From Anthonomus grandis grandis (Eukaryota; Arthropoda; Insecta; Coleoptera; Curculionidae): a DNA stretch of 64,000 nucleotides. Below the pieces are notes generated by a model. It had not been told where the DNA came from, made no database searches, and saw only the letters and a list, made by a program, of their open reading frames with translations. This document shows positions 60,790 to 64,000 of the stretch, piece after piece; positions within the stretch are counted from its first letter, which is position 1, and every line of letters starts with the position of its first letter. Position numbers and translations under genes: made by a program. The stretch lies in the NCBI RefSeq assembly GCF_022605725.1, contig NC_065549.1, positions 29,713,690-29,777,689 on the forward strand, given 5' to 3'.

Positions 60790-61789
60790 ACTTATTCATG
60801 ATAAATTTTCTCAAGAGCCCTCTGAATTGATCCAAAGTAATATTTTTACAATTACTCATTACATATACAATTTTTGATGTTAACAGGCAAGTTGTTAAAT
60901 AGAATTAAACGTTTATACGAACGAAACAGACGTTATACAAAATTCTTTGATGTACAGACAACATATCTAGGACACCTAGCATAGAGACAACAGGCGTGTA
61001 ACGATTACAATTTAGAATCAGTCTCATATCCCTATTTTGAATTCTTTTCAGTTGGTCAATTCTATACTGTGGCAAGTTAAATAATAATGTTGAACAGAAC
61101 TGTAAATGAGGAAGAGCAATGTCGTTGTAAAATTTTAATTTGATGTACATTGACTAATTTTTTCCAATTGTTGTGATAAATCCAACTTTTTTTGAAAATT
61201 TTCTCATTACATAATCTGCATAAGCATAGAAATTAAGATTGGCATCGAAAATTGTTCCCAAATATTTAATTTCTTTGGCATACAAAATACTTTCCCCATT
61301 CACAGAAATCTGTATATTGCCCATGCCTATAGAACTTAATCTAGCTCTCTAACTAATCTCTTGCCAAATTTACAAAACTTGGATTTACTTGCATTTAAAC
61401 TTAGTTTGTTTCTACAAAGCCAGATGAATAAGTTATTTAGTTCAACGTTCATGACCTGTTGCAGTTGATGAATGTCTTTACCCACCACATATAATATTGT
61501 ATCGTCCGCAAACAACACCACATTACACATCCGCACTACCTCCACCATATCGTTGACATACAATAAAAATAGCAAGGGGCCCAAGATCGTTCCCTGCGGC
61601 ACACCATGCTTAACATTAACGCTTTTAGATGAACTATATTTGTACATGACTCGCTGAACTCTACCACTACGATAAGATTGAAACCACTTCAATACATTAT
61701 GTTTAAGGTCTAACCGTTCTAACTTCCTAATTAATATTTCTCTATTCACGATTTCAAACGCTCTCTTAAAATCCAAAAATAAAGCAAGT
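60790..61789 (-). pseudogene. LINE A, RT palm to C terminus (3' half)
   Basis: Minus strand. L-F-L-D-F-K-R-A-F-E near 61780 carries the first catalytic Asp. G-V-P-Q-G-T-I-L-G-P-L-L-F follows near 61600-61560, then active site F-A-D-D-T near 61510 (F in place of Y), then N-K-L-S-L-N-A-S-K-S-K. After a frame break the C-terminal domain (61150-60905) gives Y-N-D-I-A-L-P-H-L-Q-F-C. A last piece with F-N-N-L-P lies near 60890. Jockey/CR1-type. The 5' part continues at 62952 beyond the inserted LINE. Confidence 0.8.
61783..61789 (+). repeat. Target duplication AGCAAGT, left
   Basis: AGCAAGT here and at 62945-62951 bracket the inserted LINE B. Removing it rejoins the LINE A frame around L-V-L-A and L-F-L-D-F. 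Confidence 0.8.
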
Positions 61790-62944
61790 CTCAAGAGACT
61801 CTGCTGAGCCTTCCGCCTCTGGACCTCGTTGTGCAATTCGAGGCAATAAGGACTGCGTACAGGCTATACGTCCTCGGCGAACTACGTGCTGGCGAGACCG
61901 GTCACGCAAAAATTTGGTCACGGGCCATACAGGAATGTCCTCTTCTTCTGATGGGCAGTGACTGCATGGCTCCAGTGACTGTGGACTGCGAGGGATTCGT
62001 GACGCACATTGCAGGCAGAGAGGAGTGGCAGCATTCCAACAGACCTGCATTGCTAAATAGGGGAACCACAGATGGCTCCAGAATGAATAACAGAGCTGGA
62101 TCAGGGCTTATTGGTGGGATCCCACATACCAGTAGGGCATACTCGCTGGGGGAGCACGCCACTGTCTTCCAGGCCAAAGTATTCGCTGTATTAAAATGCG
62201 GACAGAAAATCCTAAGCTGCGGATACCGCAATACAGTCGTATCAATATGCTCGGACAGCAGAGCTGCCATTAAGGCTATCACGGCCGCAAAGGTAAACTC
62301 CAAGCTTGTACTAGAGTGCATAAAAGTCCTGAAAAAACTGGTACAGGTAAGATGCAGGATCCAGCTCGTCTGGATACCTGGCCATGCAGGTAATGAGGAA
62401 GCGGACTCTCTTGCCAGACTGGGATCCGCGAATGTGTCGATGGGGCCGGAACCCATAGTTGGTATCGCCAAATGATTGCGGTCGCGTCAATGAAGGGTCT
62501 GCTGGACAAGTGGACCCACCGAAGATGGTTGAGTCCCCTGGTGAGCCCTCTGCCTGTCTCACCAAAAATCTACTACGCCTAAAAAGACGCGAAATTCGGC
62601 TAGTGACAGGTCTTTTAACCGGTCACTGGCACTTAAGAAACCATTTCCATACTATCGGTATTGCGGACAACCCGGAATGCCGATGGTGCTGTGAGGAGGA
62701 TGAAACCGTTGACCATGTAGTCGGGGAGTACCCAGCACTCACGCGCCCCAGGTTCAAATACTTGGGTAACACTTTCAGTGTACCGAGCGACTTTAAGTCC
62801 TTCAGACCAGAGAGCTTTATCGGTTTCACTAAGGCCGTTGGGCTCTGGTAACCCCTGGTGGGGCATGACGGGTCCATCAGGAGACCTATATGCACAACTG
62901 CCTTGGCAGCCCACTGTTTCGTCAATTCAATTCATTCAATTCAC
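61790..62944 (+). pseudogene. LINE B: RNase H and C-terminal domain, inserted in LINE A
   Basis: Plus strand, GC-richer than its host. It starts within the RT C-terminal domain (L-P-P-L-D-L-V-V-Q). An open frame of 214 codons to 62475 carries a retroelement RNase H: T-D-G-S-R-M (first Asp), A-K-V-F-A-V where the catalytic Glu is Lys, S-D-S-R-A-A (Asp), and G-N-E-E-A-D-S-L-A-R (last Asp). After frameshifts near 62470-62550 the end (to 62851) has L-T-G-H-W-H-L-R and a C-x2-C-type tract, P-E-C-R-W-C-C-E-E-D. The tail is a short (ATTCA)-rich run. I/R1-type LINE; same family as 18253-19420. It is 5'-truncated at insertion. Confidence 0.85.
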
Positions 62945-62951
62945 AGCAAGT
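62945..62951 (+). repeat. Target duplication AGCAAGT, right
   Basis: Partner of 61783-61789. Confidence 0.8.
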
Positions 62952-64000
62952 ACTAGATTATCAGAGTCAAGGGCCCTAAGAAAATTATCAACTATATTAA
63001 TAATGACAGACTCACATGAATGATTCTCACGGAACCCCAACTGGTTAGGTACAACTATTTTATTTATATTACAATGTTCGAGTAGCTGTTCCTTAACACA
63101 TAATTCAAGGAGCTTCTCATAAATAGGTACGGTGTTAATTGGTCGAAATTTATTACATAATTTAGTGTTTTGCACTTTTGGAACAGGAACAACAGTAGAA
63201 AGTTTCCAGGCTTGCGGAAAAACTCCAGGTACAGATAATATCCAAAAGACGATCACCCACAACATAAGCAACATCGCAAAGAACCTGTTTAGAGATGCCA
63301 CTCTCCCCACCACCAACGTTTTTTAGATTATTAAGTATTTCCTTCTTTTTAATCATCGAAACTTTATTAAATTGTGTCAAGGTATTCTGGACTGAAGGTG
63401 GTTCAATGAAATATGTTTGACCATTTGCTGCTGGTGGAATATCTACAAGAATAAGATCAATTCTATTCACGAAATAATTGTTAAATCTATGTGCAATATC
63501 ATCCTCCTGTGTAATGATTTAATTTTCAAACTTTATTTCATTAGGCATGTTTTGGTTTTTTCCTGGCAAAAGCATCTTCAGATTTTTCCAGAGTTCTTTT
63601 TGATTATTTTTATTTAGATCTATGGTATTCGCAAAAAATCTGTCCTTTTCTACTCTTATCTTATTTACTATGTTATTTCTCATAGCCTTATATTCATTCC
63701 AAATGTTATTTTCTATGGTAGCCCTTTTATATAATCGATCCCTTTCCTGCATTTGCTCCCTTATATCTTGAGTTATCCATTTTTTATCAGCATATTTCTG
63801 TTTTTGCATAATTTTAATCCTTGGGCACATACTGTCAAGATATCTGTGACAAAAGTATTAGCTAGTAAGTCAACATCTGAACTATTTCTATTCCAATTGC
63901 ATGTAAGCAGTTCTTCCTGAAGTTTATTGCATTTATAGGCTTTAAAAGACCTAGTATAACTTACTATATCCATTGGCATCAATGGAAAGCATTTTTTAGG
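62952..64000 (-). pseudogene. LINE A, endonuclease-RT linker and RT N terminus
   Basis: Minus strand, running off the window edge. 63830-63519 holds the linker with K-K-W-I-T-Q-D-I-R and R-D-R-L-Y-K-R-A, a pattern common between endonuclease and RT. 63470-63220 continues the linker with frame breaks. 63316-62936 carries the RT start: P-Q-A-W-K-L-S-T-V-V-P-V-P-K, F-R-P-I-N-T-V-P-I-Y-E-K-L-L-E and N-Q-L-G-F-R-E-N-H-S-C. The endonuclease would lie beyond 64000. About three frameshifts in the visible part, so inactive. Confidence 0.75.

Noticed and set aside
61902..62471. 189-codon minus-strand ORF
   Set aside because: Antisense shadow of the LINE RNase H frame, which has the motifs.

Overview
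The window looks like an AT-rich, gene-poor stretch of an animal genome, most likely an insect or other arthropod. The evidence is the repeat content: Jockey/CR1-type and I/R1-type LINEs, Ty3/Gypsy, Penelope-like, Harbinger and mariner remnants, with essentially no long intact reading frames. The order or species cannot be named from the sequence.

One convincing host gene is visible. It is a two-exon minus-strand gene (58444 to 57075, 146 residues) whose EF-hand loop is completed across the splice junction and which resembles EFCAB11. A pipsqueak-type HTH fragment (24-212, minus) and two unrecognised ORFs (10149-10499 minus, 47031-47297 plus) are weaker candidates.

Layout. 1-13 kb: mostly anonymous AT-rich DNA with MITE-like elements (5203-5509, 12440-12673), a 1.2 kb TIR element (7222-8449) and a near-identical 567 bp duplication (8317-8883 and 11163-11729). 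13.2-14.8 kb: a deleted Gypsy element. 15.7-16.1 kb: an inverted-hammerhead element. 18.25-19.42 kb: an I/R1-like LINE. 19.8-20.2 kb: a MITE. 24-40.5 kb: a deeply nested cluster. A minus-strand Gypsy element is split by an 11.5 kb Penelope-like composite. That composite is split by a 5.9 kb TIR element and by a Harbinger element, and the 5.9 kb insert carries LINE fragments and further hammerhead sequences. 42.2-42.8 kb: an inverted/direct repeat cluster. 45-46.75 kb: a LINE with an (ATT)n tail. 49.1-49.6 kb: a fold-back element. 50.8-53.3 kb: two mariner remnants. 57-58.4 kb: the EF-hand gene with a hammerhead element in its intron. 59.1-59.9 kb: a third mariner remnant. 60.8-64 kb: a LINE split by another LINE carrying an RNase H domain.

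The most interesting signal is a set of hammerhead-ribozyme motifs. Each has the C-U-G-A-N-G-A and G-A-A-A core with co-varying stems I and II and a two-base-pair palindromic stem III. They occur (i) in both terminal repeats of the Penelope-like element, as known for that class, and (ii) as outward-facing inverted pairs in three short elements (15701-16046, 31579-32136, 57507-57787). The latter two share one layout: 14 bp target duplication, arm beginning at once, hammerhead, loop, inverted hammerhead, arm, unpaired tail, target duplication. This looks like a family of non-autonomous hammerhead elements probably mobilised by Penelope-like machinery.
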